NCBI GenBank assembly: GCA_030604195.1
Contig: JAUVWI010000014.1
Location: forward strand, 1-62,591
Length of the DNA stretch: 62,591 nt
Reading direction: 5' to 3'
DNA from: Spirochaetales bacterium
GTDB lineage: Bacteria > Spirochaetota > Spirochaetia > SZUA-6 > DRHE01
The position numbers and the translations under genes were made by a program. Below the pieces are notes generated by a model. The model was not told where the DNA came from. It was given only the letters and a program-made list of their open reading frames with translations, and did no database searches. Below are positions 61,860-62,591 of the stretch, in pieces (the first letter of the stretch is position 1; each line of letters begins with the position of its first letter).

Positions 61860-62591
61860 TTACCCGGAGCTTATGGTAATCCTGCTTCCCGGAGCCACAT
61901 CCTCAGTAATCCAGACATTGCCCCCGATAATCGAGCCTTCCCCGATTACCACCCGCCCCAGGATGGTAGCTCCTGAATATATTATTACCCGGTCCTCAAC
62001 AACGGGATGGCGATCCAACCCTTTAAAAGGTTTGCCCTCTTCAGTCAATGGAAAGCTCTTGGCTCCAAGGGTAACACCCTGGTAAAGGGTAACCTTTTTA
62101 CCGATAATGCAGGTCTCGCCGACAACGACCCCGGTGCCGTGATCAATAAAAAAGTTCTCCCCTATGCTGGCGCCGGGATGGATATCAATTCCTGTCAGGC
62201 TGTGAGCACGTTCCGTTATTATTCTGGGTATCAGGGGAACTCTAAGCCGGTAGAGCTCATGAGCCAGACGATAGTAAGTAATTGCCAGTATTCCCGGATA
62301 GCAGAATATTGTCTCTGCCATACTTGCTGCAGCCGGATCACCCTCATAAGCGGCCCGGACATCTCCTGCCAGCAGATCCTGTATTTGCGGCAGCTTCTCA
62401 ACAAAGCTCCTTATAATCTGCGCCGCCCCTTGAGTACACTCCGGACAGGCTTTAGTATAGTGGCCGCAGGTAAAGCAGAGGCCGCGTTTAATCTGCTCTT
62501 CAAAGAGACGCATTACCCTGTCCAGGGTAGCCCCCACGTGAAAGCGTATGCTGCTGTTTGACAGCTCGGAAATCCCGAAATATCCGGGAAA
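61860..62591 (-). CDS. cysE: serine O-acetyltransferase (long form), 5' end beyond the window
   Basis: The enzyme acetylates serine for cysteine synthesis. The frame is open to the window edge, so the N-terminus is cut off. The visible 243 residues include GYFGISELSNSSIRFHVGAT, a Cys-rich insert (CFTCGHYTKACPEC), and the substrate region [20 protein letters not shown]. The left-handed helix repeats follow, with the catalytic HPGASIGENFFIDHGTGVVV, then GKKVTLYQGVTLGAKSF. It ends at APGSRITISSG, close to the usual end of the fold. This is the long SatA/EpsC-type enzyme. A diverged fragment of the same gene lies at 57.7 kb. Confidence 0.92.
   Translation of the reverse strand, partial: FPGYFGISELSNSSIRFHVGATLDRVMRLFEEQIKRGLCFTCGHYTKACPECTQGAAQIIRSFVEKLPQIQDLLAGDVRAAYEGDPAAASMAETIFCYPGILAITYYRLAHELYRLRVPLIPRIITERAHSLTGIDIHPGASIGENFFIDHGTGVVVGETCIIGKKVTLYQGVTLGAKSFPLTEEGKPFKGLDRHPVVEDRVIIYSGATILGRVVIGEGSIIGGNVWITEDVAPGSRITISSG

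Noticed and set aside
1..62591. tRNA, rRNA or CRISPR elsewhere in the window
   Set aside because: No cloverleaf, rRNA-like stretch or regularly spaced repeat was found while reading the intergenic DNA; short non-coding RNAs could be missed by eye.

Overview
The window looks like a bacterial chromosome segment, most likely from a free-living anaerobic spirochaete (Spirochaetota). The clues are a CarD-type regulator directly upstream of ispD-ispF, a BMP/PnrA-type nucleoside ABC importer, a two-subunit class I fumarase, exported proteins of spirochaetal style (a 'GGNKE' mature N-terminus on PstS), and little or no phage DNA. This assignment is inference from gene content; no rRNA or tRNA gene was seen.

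Layout. 0.2-9.5 kb holds housekeeping genes: nth, rtcB and carD-ispD-ispF on the minus strand, a VTT membrane protein, an oligopeptide-binding protein, an exported protein, a rhomboid protease, a polyprenyl synthetase and rlmE. 10.4-14.1 kb is an aspartokinase-like/thrB/thrC operon whose kinase domain has lost hallmark residues. 14.1-19.8 kb is a plus-strand run: small exported protein, membrane polyferredoxin, response regulator, sensor kinase, CaCA exchanger, mtnA. 19.9-23.8 kb has the fumarase subunits, a second (zinc-ribbon) threonine synthase and a Gfo/Idh/MocA oxidoreductase. 24.4-29.2 kb is a complete nucleoside-type ABC system: lipoprotein, double ATPase and two permeases.

29.4-41.3 kb is an accessory region in decay. 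It has an AbiE antitoxin under a long palindrome, a 33-codon AbiEii toxin stub fused to the tail of an HsdM methyltransferase, a deleted sugar-binding gene ahead of intact MalF/MalG-type permeases, an MBL hydrolase, a PadR-controlled operon with a frameshifted last gene, a PIN toxin remnant with its RHH antitoxin, an intact HicBA pair bracketed by a 24-bp direct repeat, and a truncated sugar epimerase.

41.3-49.9 kb carries surface and regulatory genes (CsgG-like/barrel protein, seven-repeat lipoprotein, CBS-diguanylate cyclase, DUF89 phosphatase, topB, oxidoreductase). 50-57.7 kb is a full Pho regulon: pstS, and divergently pstC-pstA-pstB-phoU and phoB-phoR. PstA carries an unusual ~280-residue periplasmic insertion resembling two PstS-like half-domains. 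Eleven-bp-phased CTAACA-like repeats sit in front of both pst transcription units.

57.7-62.6 kb is a rearranged region. It has a diverged internal fragment of cysE, a truncated cysK abutting an ISKra4-like transposase tail, two damaged IS91-like copies sharing a 187-bp terminus with an AT-rich ATPase gene between them, and the second cysE copy, which runs off the window.
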